Origin: an uncultured Pseudomonadota bacterium
GTDB taxonomy: Bacteria > Lernaellota > Lernaellaia > Lernaellales > Lernaellaceae
DNA length: 12,643 bases
Direction: 5' to 3'
NCBI GenBank assembly: GCA_937967875.1
Contig: CALBTQ010000449.1
Coordinates: 1 to 12,643, forward strand
Part shown: one piece after another, positions 6,897 to 12,643 of the stretch
How positions within the stretch are numbered: the stretch's first letter is position 1
How the letters are laid out: each line of letters begins with the position of its first letter
Program-made: the position numbers and the translations under genes
The notes under the pieces: model-generated
What the model was told of the DNA's origin: nothing
Databases searched by the model: none
Seen by the model: the letters and a program-made list of their open reading frames with translations, nothing else

Positions 6897-7157
6897 TTAC
6901 TTCTTCTTCTTCAGACCGCCGGCCTTCACCGGTTTTTTCTCGGACTTCGGCTTCTTCTTCATTTCGACTTTATCCGGGGCGACCGGGGCCGGTTTCTCCG
7001 GTTCAACCGGTTTCACGGCAACCGGCTCGGCCGGTTTCGGAGCGGGTTTCGGCGCGACCTGCACCGGAGCCGGCTCTTCTTTTTTGCCGCAGCCGATCAG
7101 CGCAAAGCTGCTGAGCAAGAAGCAAATGGCGGTCAGAATGATGATAGCCTTTTTCAT
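6897..7157 (-). CDS. Small Pro/Lys-rich lipoprotein
   Basis: Eighty-six residues. The signal peptide MKKAIIILTA...FALIGC has a lipobox ending at Cys23. The mature part is a low-complexity tail. It first repeats Pro-Ala/Val/Lys (PAPKPAPKPAEP) and then becomes strongly basic, ending LKKKK. Such Pro/Lys tails form extended, often cell-wall-contacting spacers, as in TonB-like and other periplasm-spanning proteins. No folded domain is apparent. The start is set by a perfect GGAGG (7166-7170) eight bases ahead of the ATG. An in-frame ATG ten codons upstream lacks such a site. A strong terminator follows the gene. Confidence 0.85.
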   Translation of the reverse strand: MKKAIIILTAICFLLSSFALIGCGKKEEPAPVQVAPKPAPKPAEPVAVKPVEPEKPAPVAPDKVEMKKKPKSEKKPVKAGGLKKKK

Positions 7158-7441
7158 ACTTGAAACCTCCGTTGATAAAAGGTTCACAAAGTGGATTTCA
7201 ACCTGCCACAGTCAAAATTCCGAAGTTGAATGATTCGAAATCGTTCACCTACAAAAGTTGACACCTGGTTGATCTATCGGGTTCCCGCCGAATGGGCGGC
7301 GGTTACCTTTCTCCGCCAACCCACCCTTAGCGGCCATGGCGAAATCCGACATTGTCTATTCTTACCGGCGACAAACGCCGGCGTTTCCACGTATTTCTCT
7401 TTCAAACAACAAGAAATCCAACAGGATGATACTTAAACCTT

Positions 7442-7470
7442 TACAATGTTTGGCGCTAGCGAACATTGTA
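7442..7470. promoter_or_regulatory. Operator-like 29-bp dyad
   Basis: Perfect 9-bp arms TACAATGTT (7442-7450) and AACATTGTA (7462-7470) flank an 11-base centre. That centre contains a second perfect palindrome, CGCTAGCG (7454-7461). No T-run follows, so it is not a terminator. It lies about 175 bases upstream of the 95-residue gene and about 285 bases upstream of the small lipoprotein, and could serve either. The regulator is unknown. Confidence 0.45.
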
Positions 7471-7596
7471 TCGGTCAAGATATAGCAAAACCATAGAAAA
7501 GACGGGTATCAATGTCAACAGGTTTTTATCTTCAATCCGACCGGCGAACTTTGCTCCAATAACTTTCCGCAGCCGGAGAATCGTCGCCGGACCCTA

Positions 7597-7624
7597 TTCA
7601 CGTTTATATTTTTTGTTGTATAAG
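7597..7624 (+). promoter_or_regulatory. Possible promoter of the 95-residue gene
   Basis: A -35 TTCACG (7597-7602, four of six matches), a T-rich 16-base spacer, and a -10 TATAAG (7619-7624, five of six). Transcription would start near 7631, just before the ribosome site GGGGGA at 7633-7638, giving a very short leader. Confidence 0.4.
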
Positions 7625-7645
7625 AAAGCAAAGGGGGAACTTTAT

Positions 7646-7933
7646 ATGGGTCGCGAAACCTGGAGAAACAAAGTCGTCGAAAGCAGCCTGTTGGACCGCA
7701 TTGACCGCGGACGCTCGGAGGGGAAAAAACCGCAGAGCGGCGCCTTCGAGGAAACGGTGAAAAAGCGCCTGCACGAATGCAGCCCCGGCGATTACGTGCG
7801 CGAAGTGCTCAAGGGCGCCAACAACCTCGGGCCGCTGCTGCGCGTGATCGATCCCAAAACGGGCATCTTGGAAAGCCGCGCCGGCCAAATCTCACGCATG
7901 TCGCCGCGCACCCAGGTCGCCGTGCAGGTTTAA
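7646..7933 (+). CDS. Hypothetical 95-residue protein
   Basis: A small soluble protein with no signal peptide or membrane helix. The N-terminal half is highly charged (MGRETWRNK..., RIDRGRSEGKK, EETVKKRL). The C-terminal half is more hydrophobic (VREVLKGANNLGPLLRVIDPKTG) and ends in QVAVQV. There is one Cys. I do not recognise the family. The ATG follows GGGGGA at seven bases, and codon use looks like that of neighbouring genes (GC-rich third positions), which supports real coding. The frame is open 60 codons further upstream, but that part is AT-rich and has no ribosome site. It is one of only two plus-strand genes in the window and meets the next gene tail to tail with four bases between stops. 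Confidence 0.7.
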   Translation: MGRETWRNKVVESSLLDRIDRGRSEGKKPQSGAFEETVKKRLHECSPGDYVREVLKGANNLGPLLRVIDPKTGILESRAGQISRMSPRTQVAVQV

Positions 7934-7937
7934 CGCG

Positions 7938-9275
7938 CTACTCGATCGGCCGCGCCAACCACCGGTCCCACACGTCCAGCGACGCTTTGGCGTTCTGATC
8001 GTAATCGACGATCCCCATCGATCCCCACATCAGCCACGCGCCCAGCAAGCCGATGTCATACACCGCCTCGTACAACGTGCACCACAATCCCGGCGCCTGG
8101 CAGGGGCAATTGTCCAGCACGTCGGCGGTCAGAAAATCGCGCAGCGACCACCAGCACAATAGATCCGAGCCCAATTCGTCCGCCTGGACGAACAGCTCCT
8201 GCATGAACGCGGCCTGGGTCGTCTCGTCCGAGGGCAGCAGTTCGAAACACGGATCGGCCAGCGTCGGATACGGCATCACGACGCTCTGCGAGCTCACGCC
8301 GATTTCGGCGAAAACGACCGTCTCGCCGGTCAGCTCGGTGACGGCCGAATAATAATCGTCAGGCAAGCCGCCGGGCGCGTAATCGATCAGCCACAGCGGG
8401 TAGTTGCTGATGCCGATCCGGTCGCGCTCGATCGACGCGTTGCGCGCCAGCGCCTCTTCCAGGCTACGCCGTTCGCCGAAATCGCAATCGCCGTTGTCCT
8501 CGAAACCCCACAGGTGGTCGATGGTGAAGCTGGGGAAGATCACCCGCTCGGGCGCGATAAATTTTTCCTGCTCGTACACCTCGTTGACCAGACCGATCAG
8601 CGAGTCGTACTGCTCGGGGCAGCTCAGGTCGTACATGTTCATTTCAATGCCGTGGTTCACGTACGGCGGCTCGAAGAAGTCGATCATCCACCGCACATAG
8701 TTGCGATAGGCCGTGCGGATCTCCGCCGCGCCGGGCGATGCGTCGAAATCGAAACAACCGGGATTCCAATCCTCGTCGACGACCAGCTCGCCGCCCTCTT
8801 CGCGCGCCAGCGGCGCCAGGCCGTCGCGCATGCCCGACAGCGGCGTCACGCTCAAAAACACCTCGACGCCCAGCGTCTGGGCCATGGCGCGAATCTCGCC
8901 CATCACCGCCGCCCAGGACGCGGGCGGGTCCTCGCCGGCGGCGAACTCGGTCCACGGCAGGCCGAAGAAATCCTGATGCACCGACAGCAGATCGATCCGC
9001 CCCTCGAATCCGGTCACGTCGAAGGTGTCGCCGATCGACCACGGGCCGAACTCGTATTGATACGGCGCGGCCGACAGCGCGAACGAGCGCGGCTCCAGAT
9101 CGTCGTCGCCGGTGTCGTCGTCGGTCGTGTCGTCGTCGAGCGTATCGTCGTCGGCGGCGTCGTCATCGTCGGCGTCGTCGTCGTCGGGCGACGAATCGTC
9201 ATCGTCGTCATCGTCGTCGCCGCAGGCAACGACCACCAATGGAAAAACCAATAATAATAAAAACAGTGTGCGCAT
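7938..9275 (-). CDS. Lipoprotein: Asp-rich linker and glycosidase-like barrel
   Basis: A protein of 445 residues. The signal peptide ends VVVAC, with Cys18 as the lipidated residue. Residues 20-59 are a low-complexity linker of Asp runs broken by S-S-P, A, A-A, T-L, T-T and T-G. From about residue 63 to the end the sequence looks like a TIM barrel. FLSVTPLSG (140-148), HGIEMNMY (208-215), IGISNYPLW (287-295), VVFAEIGVSS (320-329) and LLCWWSLRDF (372-381) are likely beta-strand ends. Glu211 and Glu324 sit where clan GH-A glycosidases carry the acid/base (strand 4) and nucleophile (strand 7). GISNYP resembles the strand-6 motif of GH53-like enzymes. The substrate is unknown and the family is an inference. 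The ATG is preceded by GGAGG (9281-9285) at five bases. Confidence 0.82.
   Translation of the reverse strand: MRTLFLLLLVFPLVVVACGDDDDDDDDSSPDDDDADDDDAADDDTLDDDTTDDDTGDDDLEPRSFALSAAPYQYEFGPWSIGDTFDVTGFEGRIDLLSVHQDFFGLPWTEFAAGEDPPASWAAVMGEIRAMAQTLGVEVFLSVTPLSGMRDGLAPLAREEGGELVVDEDWNPGCFDFDASPGAAEIRTAYRNYVRWMIDFFEPPYVNHGIEMNMYDLSCPEQYDSLIGLVNEVYEQEKFIAPERVIFPSFTIDHLWGFEDNGDCDFGERRSLEEALARNASIERDRIGISNYPLWLIDYAPGGLPDDYYSAVTELTGETVVFAEIGVSSQSVVMPYPTLADPCFELLPSDETTQAAFMQELFVQADELGSDLLCWWSLRDFLTADVLDNCPCQAPGLWCTLYEAVYDIGLLGAWLMWGSMGIVDYDQNAKASLDVWDRWLARPIE
9099..9218 (-). repeat. GAC/GAT trinucleotide-rich tract encoding the Asp linker
   Basis: About 40 codons made largely of GAC and GAT, read as near-perfect GTC/GTCGTCATC repeats on the plus strand. 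Because the unit is three bases, slippage would change linker length without breaking the frame. The tract also creates spurious Ser-rich, Arg-rich and Thr-rich frames in the other readings. Confidence 0.8.
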
Positions 9276-9338
9276 TCCCGCCTCCTTGCTTATTTAAACA
9301 CCGCCACTTCGGATTTTTACACCCCCTCGCGAATATTG

Positions 9339-9357
9339 TCCGGCCGCTCTGGCCGGA
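9339..9357. promoter_or_regulatory. Perfect hairpin between divergent genes
   Basis: TCCGGCC (9339-9345) pairs perfectly with GGCCGGA (9351-9357) across the loop GCTCT. It lies in the 113-base gap between the glycosidase-like lipoprotein and mobA and overlaps where a mobA -35 element would be. No T-run follows on either strand, so an operator is likelier than a terminator. Confidence 0.35.
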
Positions 9358-9370
9358 ACGGTCCCGGGTC

Positions 9371-9379
9371 TGCTAAGAT
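9371..9379 (+). promoter_or_regulatory. Extended -10 promoter of mobA
   Basis: TGCTAAGAT is an extended -10 element (TGn followed by TAAGAT, five of six matches to TATAAT). No good -35 is present 17 bases upstream, which is usual for extended -10 promoters. Transcription would start near 9386-9387, two or three bases before the ATG at 9389, so the transcript would be leaderless or nearly so. Confidence 0.45.
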
Positions 9380-9388
9380 GCCGCGCCA

Positions 9389-9997
9389 ATGGGGGTGCAG
9401 GTGGAGAAGATTCAGGACGTCACCGCCGTCGTGCTGGCCGGCGGTCGCAGCAAGCGGATGGGCACCGACAAGGCGCTCATTCGCTATCAGGGACACACGC
9501 TGCTGGAACGGCAGGTCGCCAACATGCAGCGCCTGTTCGCGCACGTGCTGGTGGCCGGCGGCGATCCGGCGCGCTATCCGCAGGCGCCAGTGCCGGTCGT
9601 GCCCGACGTGCTGCCCAGCGGCGGTTCGATCGTCGGCCTGCACGCCGGCCTGACCGCCGCGACGACCGACCGCATCTTCGCCGTCGCCTGCGACATTCCC
9701 TTTCCGCAGGAACGGTTGATTCGCTTTCTTCTCGAAGTCGCGCCCGGCGCCGATTGGGTGGTGCCGCAGACGGCCAAGGGCCTCGAGCCGCTGTTCGCGC
9801 TCTACAACCAAAAGTGCCGCCCGGCGATCGAGGCCATCGTCGCCGCCGGCGATATGCGTATTCAATTGTTGGATGATCACATCGAAACCGCGCGGATCCC
9901 CGAGGCCGAGTTGCGCCGCTACGATCCCGCGTTGCGCAGCTTCATCAACGTCAACACGCCCGACGATTTCAACTCGCTGCCGCTGACCTCGATCTGA
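9389..9997 (+). CDS. mobA: Molybdenum cofactor guanylyltransferase MobA
   Basis: A protein of 202 residues, the normal length for MobA. It links GMP from GTP to molybdopterin in the cytoplasm, making the guanine dinucleotide form of the molybdenum cofactor. Diagnostic motifs are LAGGRSKRMGTDKAL (16-30, the nucleotide-binding loop with Lys28), PD at 73-74, GSIVGLHAGL (79-88), CDIPF (101-105, metal-binding Asp), EPLFALY (133-139), and FINVNTPDDF (185-194). The start is either the ATG at 9389 or the GTG at 9401, which has GGGGG five bases ahead and would give MEKIQDVTAVVLAGG. No other cofactor-synthesis gene or molybdoenzyme is in the window. A related NTP-transferase is the only alternative, and the complete motif set makes it unlikely. 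Confidence 0.93.
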   Translation: MGVQVEKIQDVTAVVLAGGRSKRMGTDKALIRYQGHTLLERQVANMQRLFAHVLVAGGDPARYPQAPVPVVPDVLPSGGSIVGLHAGLTAATTDRIFAVACDIPFPQERLIRFLLEVAPGADWVVPQTAKGLEPLFALYNQKCRPAIEAIVAAGDMRIQLLDDHIETARIPEAELRRYDPALRSFINVNTPDDFNSLPLTSI

Positions 9998-10000
9998 GTT

Positions 10001-11008
10001 TCACTGCCCGGCCGGAAACAACGTCAACTGGCGGGCGACGAGTGCGTCCAGCCACGCGGGTTTGTTTTCGTAGGTGAGCGCCTTCTGAAAAAACGCGCGC
10101 GCCTGTTCGTAATGGCCCAGCCGCCGCTGTAACTCGCCGCACAAGTAGATGTGGACGATCCGCGCGTCCGCGCTCGTTTCGACGCTCTGCGAGGCTTGCG
10201 TGTAGTAAACCAACGCTTTGCGCTGCGCCCGCCTCTCAATCTCCGCCGAAGCGTTCACCCGCACCGCCAGCAGCGACCAGTCGTCGGCGTCCAGGTGCGG
10301 CTGCAACAGGGGCATTGCCTGCGCGACCAATTCGTTCTCGCCGTGGTCGCGCAATTTCCGCAGCGCGTACAGCACCATCACATAACGCTGTTCCGCCGGC
10401 GCCGCGTCGACGCCGGTCAGCACGGCCCGCGCGTCGTCCACTTCGCGTTCCGCCGGATTTTTATCGCGTTCGAAATTTTCCAGCTCTTTGTAATGGACGC
10501 TCACCCATTCGTCTTCGCTTTTCGATAGTCTTTGATACAATATCTCGAACGGATTGTCCGCCAGCCGCGCCGCCCAACTCACCTTCAAATACTGGTCGGC
10601 CAGTTTGCCCGCCGGCGCGTCTTTGAGTTTCATCACCTGGGCGATCAGGTCGTGGCGCACCCACGGCTTTTCGATCGAGTCGAGCGGCCGCAGTTTCGCC
10701 GCGGCGAACTTCGCTTTGAACTCCTCGCTCGCCGGTTCCCGGAAATCGCCGAGATACCCCGAATACAGGCACTGAGGGCAGGTGATCGCAATGATCATGA
10801 TCGGGTTTTGTCCGCCCGCCCGCGTGAGAAAATCGGTGTCCTGGCCGCCGAGGTTGTTGGTCGAAACGAGTTCCTCCGCTTCGATCTCGCGACCGCAAAT
10901 GGGGCAATTCACCGTCACGCGCTTTACGCTGGTCGCCAACACCGCCTGCCCGATCAGCACCAGACTCAACGCCGTCAACACGAACAACAACTTGGCTCTA
11001 CCCGTCAT
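10001..11008 (-). CDS. Exported DUF2225-like protein with Cys pairs and TPR-like C-terminus
   Basis: A protein of 335 residues. A signal peptide (1-25, cleavage likely after AVLA) leads into two Cys pairs: C35-P-I-C38 and C77-P-Q-C80-L-Y-S-G-Y-L-G-D-F. These suggest a zinc-ribbon-like fold and match the DUF2225 layout as I know it. The rest is helical. The C-terminal part (about 270-330; YLCGELQRRLGHYEQARAFF) has the spacing of a tetratricopeptide repeat. The function of this family is unknown. Export is unusual for a Cys-pair domain, since the Cys could be oxidised outside the cytoplasm. The start is set by GAGGAG six bases before the ATG. The open frame continues into the upstream gene, but that part overlaps it out of frame. 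It follows the propeller gene by 41 bases, likely in one operon. Confidence 0.83.
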   Translation of the reverse strand: MTGRAKLLFVLTALSLVLIGQAVLATSVKRVTVNCPICGREIEAEELVSTNNLGGQDTDFLTRAGGQNPIMIIAITCPQCLYSGYLGDFREPASEEFKAKFAAAKLRPLDSIEKPWVRHDLIAQVMKLKDAPAGKLADQYLKVSWAARLADNPFEILYQRLSKSEDEWVSVHYKELENFERDKNPAEREVDDARAVLTGVDAAPAEQRYVMVLYALRKLRDHGENELVAQAMPLLQPHLDADDWSLLAVRVNASAEIERRAQRKALVYYTQASQSVETSADARIVHIYLCGELQRRLGHYEQARAFFQKALTYENKPAWLDALVARQLTLFPAGQ

Positions 11009-11049
11009 GGTCTTCTCCTCTGCGTTTCGCCAACGTTCGCTTCGCCGTC

Positions 11050-12594
11050 TTACGGCTCGTAATCCTCGGGGAACCACGCGTGCCAGACGGACTGTGCGGC
11101 ATGATATACCACGTGCACCATTCCCTCGTCGTCCAGCGCCACGTCCAGATGCTTGTAATATTCCTTGGTCGGCGCGCGGTCCAACGCCACATCGCGCCAC
11201 ATGCCGTCGATCCTGATCGTGTAACGCAAAATGCTGTCGCCGGCATCCAAATTGTAATTCAACGCATACACCAACACCGGGGCGCCGTCTTGCTTCAACG
11301 TCAGCGCCAGCGGTGGATATTTGTCATAGCAATAATGCAACCCTATCGCGAGGTTGATATATTCGATCGTCCAATCGCCTTCGGCGTTGGTGGCGTAGCT
11401 CGGCATGACCACGCCGCCTTCCTCATAAAAGACCACGTGCGCCGCGCCGTTGGCGTCGACGGCCAGATCCACTTCCGTTCCCGTTTTTAAGTACGAATCG
11501 GGAATTTCCGCCGCCACCCATTCGCCGGAAGCATCGGTGGCGTAAGTCAATACCGTATCGAGGCTTCTACGCACGCTGAACACCGCATGCATGGCGCCGT
11601 CCGCATCGACAGCCGTCGCCAACGTCTGCCCCGGGGAATCGTGCCCGTTCGAACCGGAAACCATGGTCGTTTCCCACCCGTCGCCATTGCGCCCGGCGTA
11701 ATGAACCTGGGCGTCGTCATAGACGATGTGCGGCTGATCCTCGCCGTCGATAACCAGGTCCGCGTTTTGTCCTTCCGCCACCATTTCGACCGTCTCGCTC
11801 GACCAACCATCGTTGTGGGCGGCATATTCCACCCAGGCCGTTCCCTCGTCGTCGAAGGACAGATACGCCAGCCGCGCTTGGCCCGCGCCGGTCAGCGCCA
11901 CCGTGTTGCGATTCGTATGATCCGTCGAGAATGCGGCGTTTTGTCGATCCACCGTCTCGCGCAGCCATTGACCGCCGGCCTTGTTCGCGTAACGCACGTT
12001 CCCGCTTTTATCATCGGCATACGCCAGATGCACGCCGGTTTCGCCGACGGCGATCGTCGCCCCGTTGCCGGCGACGCTGTCTTCGTGAACGACCGTTTCG
12101 GTCCAACCGTTCTTCGCGTTCGTCCACAGCAACAGGCTGCAGGAATCGTACTGCAACGCCGCAATGAGATCGTTGCCGGCGTTGTCCAACGCCAGCGATA
12201 CATTGACCAGGCGGTCCTGCTCGTTTTGCTTGAGCACCTGCGCCTGCCAATTGCCGGAGGCGTTGGTGAATGTTTTGATCAGCGAACGCTCCAACAACTC
12301 CAAACTGAAAGCGATGTGCGCCCGGTTGTTCTCGTCCAGGCGCAAGGCGACAGCGGCGGAGTGGTTATAATCAACAAAATATTCCTGCCCCAAGCGGTCG
12401 GCCGTCCATTGTCCCGCATTGCTCAGGGTCGCAAACATATAATTGGCGTAGCGCGCCAGAACCGGATAACCGACGGCGGTATCGACCTCATACGCAATGT
12501 ATGGAGCGTTTTGGGCGTCCACCGCCAACGCCAGCGTTTTGATGTTTTCGGTTCCGTAATTGTGGCTGCATACGCTTTTTATTTCCCACGCCCC
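11050..12594 (-). CDS. Beta-propeller-like repeat protein, 5' end missing
   Basis: The C-terminal 514 residues of a larger protein, still open where real sequence stops at about 12595. It consists of about nine or ten imperfect repeats of roughly 50 residues. The pattern is x-L-A-(V/L)-D-x-x-G-x-x-H-(I/V)-x-(Y/F), then L-x-Y-A-(T/N)-x-x-x-G-x-W-x-x-E-x-V, as in ATAVDADGAMHAVF...LTYATDASGEWVAAEI. Each would form one four-stranded blade. No catalytic motif is visible, so binding or a structural role is likely. Its signal sequence would lie beyond the contig end. A TTG near 12528 is open but lies in mid-repeat and is not a start. Reading further upstream continues the repeat (W-E-I-K-S-V...). 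It is followed 41 bases later by the DUF2225-like gene. Confidence 0.82.
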   Translation of the reverse strand, partial: GAWEIKSVCSHNYGTENIKTLALAVDAQNAPYIAYEVDTAVGYPVLARYANYMFATLSNAGQWTADRLGQEYFVDYNHSAAVALRLDENNRAHIAFSLELLERSLIKTFTNASGNWQAQVLKQNEQDRLVNVSLALDNAGNDLIAALQYDSCSLLLWTNAKNGWTETVVHEDSVAGNGATIAVGETGVHLAYADDKSGNVRYANKAGGQWLRETVDRQNAAFSTDHTNRNTVALTGAGQARLAYLSFDDEGTAWVEYAAHNDGWSSETVEMVAEGQNADLVIDGEDQPHIVYDDAQVHYAGRNGDGWETTMVSGSNGHDSPGQTLATAVDADGAMHAVFSVRRSLDTVLTYATDASGEWVAAEIPDSYLKTGTEVDLAVDANGAAHVVFYEEGGVVMPSYATNAEGDWTIEYINLAIGLHYCYDKYPPLALTLKQDGAPVLVYALNYNLDAGDSILRYTIRIDGMWRDVALDRAPTKEYYKHLDVALDDEGMVHVVYHAAQSVWHAWFPEDYEP

Positions 12595-12595
12595 G

Positions 12596-12643
12596 AGATC
12601 GGAAGAGCGTCGTGTAGGGAAAGAGTGTAGATCTCGGGGGTCG
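12596..12643. other. Illumina TruSeq adapter sequence (artefact)
   Basis: The last 48 bases begin AGATCGGAAGAGCGTCGTGT and match the reverse complement of the Illumina TruSeq universal adapter, as I know it, with one difference (G for T at 12638). This is untrimmed adapter read-through built into the contig end, not genomic DNA. Plus-strand translation gives the peptide IGRASCRERV, a tell-tale of adapter contamination. Trim before annotating. Confidence 0.97.

Larger units (their letters stand above)
7158..7645. other. Intergenic region with hairpins between divergent genes
   Basis: I see no gene I can support in these 488 bases. Short open frames lack ribosome sites. Notable structures are an imperfect dyad at 7228-7246 (GAATGATTC / AAATCGTTC), a perfect hairpin CCGGCG-acaaa-CGCCGG at 7365-7381, and the strong dyad at 7442-7470 (separate entry). 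I compared the GC-rich part (7280-7345) by eye with common riboswitches (cyclic-di-GMP, cobalamin, fluoride, guanidine) and found no match. Confidence 0.5.

Noticed and set aside
7280..7345. GC-rich structured stretch considered as a riboswitch
   Set aside because: By eye it lacks the conserved cores of the cyclic-di-GMP, cobalamin, fluoride and guanidine classes. A covariance search was not possible.
7230..7436. 68-codon plus-strand frame in the gap upstream of the orphan gene
   Set aside because: No ribosome site, mixed composition and no recognisable motif. A hairpin interrupts the region.
9112..9297. Ser-rich plus-strand frame over the Asp tract
   Set aside because: It is a reverse reading of the GAC/GAT repeat (GTC/TCG codons) with no ribosome site.
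11009..11200. N-terminal extension of the DUF2225-like frame
   Set aside because: It overlaps the end of the propeller gene out of frame. A signal peptide with a good ribosome site begins at 11008.
11587..12630. 347-codon plus-strand frame ending IGRASCRERV
   Set aside because: It is antisense to the propeller gene, and its end is encoded by the sequencing adapter.

Overview
The window reads as one end of a contig from a GC-rich, Gram-negative bacterium, most likely an uncultured lineage near the former Deltaproteobacteria (Myxococcota/Lernaellota-like). I infer this from style, not from a marker gene: three lipoproteins with clear lipoboxes, an Asp-rich (D-D-D-x) linker directly after the lipidated Cys of one of them, a choice-of-anchor-type surface domain, and long repeat-built exported proteins. 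No rRNA, tRNA, CRISPR array, transposase or phage gene was seen. The last 48 bases (12596-12643) are Illumina adapter, so the real sequence stops at about 12595.

Layout. 1-363 is non-coding and holds two REP-like palindromes, a large GC-rich dyad, and two copies of one terminator. 364-1800 (minus) is a lipoprotein with a choice-of-anchor L-like domain, preceded by a good promoter. 1911-2102 (minus) is a 63-residue single-pass membrane protein with a GAAC-N4-GTTC palindrome on its likely start of transcription. 2281-3828 (minus) is a TMTC/GT-C-like membrane glycosyltransferase. 3829-4253 is AT-rich, non-coding, and carries a cluster of DnaA boxes resembling an origin or DnaA-titration site. 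4254-6263 (minus) is a second GT-C-like enzyme, whose ATG overlaps the stop of a PAP2 phosphatase (6260-6841, minus). A very strong terminator lies directly against the PAP2 start. It belongs to a Pro/Lys-rich small lipoprotein (6897-7157, minus).

After a gap of about 490 bases with several hairpins, a 95-residue orphan (7646-7933, plus) meets, tail to tail, a lipoprotein with an Asp-rich linker and a glycosidase-like TIM-barrel domain (7938-9275, minus). Divergent from that is mobA (9389-9997, plus), which meets tail to tail an exported DUF2225-like protein with paired Cys motifs and TPR-like helices (10001-11008, minus). Upstream of it, probably in the same operon, is a long exported beta-propeller-like repeat protein, cut off by the contig end.

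How it fits together. Most genes concern the cell envelope. The PAP2 enzyme and the GT-C transferase form a translationally coupled pair that could recycle a polyprenyl carrier and use polyprenyl-linked sugars. The second GT-C protein shares its motif layout. The lipoproteins, the glycosidase-like protein and the propeller are surface or periplasmic. MobA is the only clear housekeeping enzyme. I see no single new multi-gene system. The features most worth a second look are the DnaA-box region, the palindrome-controlled small membrane protein, and the terminator abutting the PAP2/glycosyltransferase operon.
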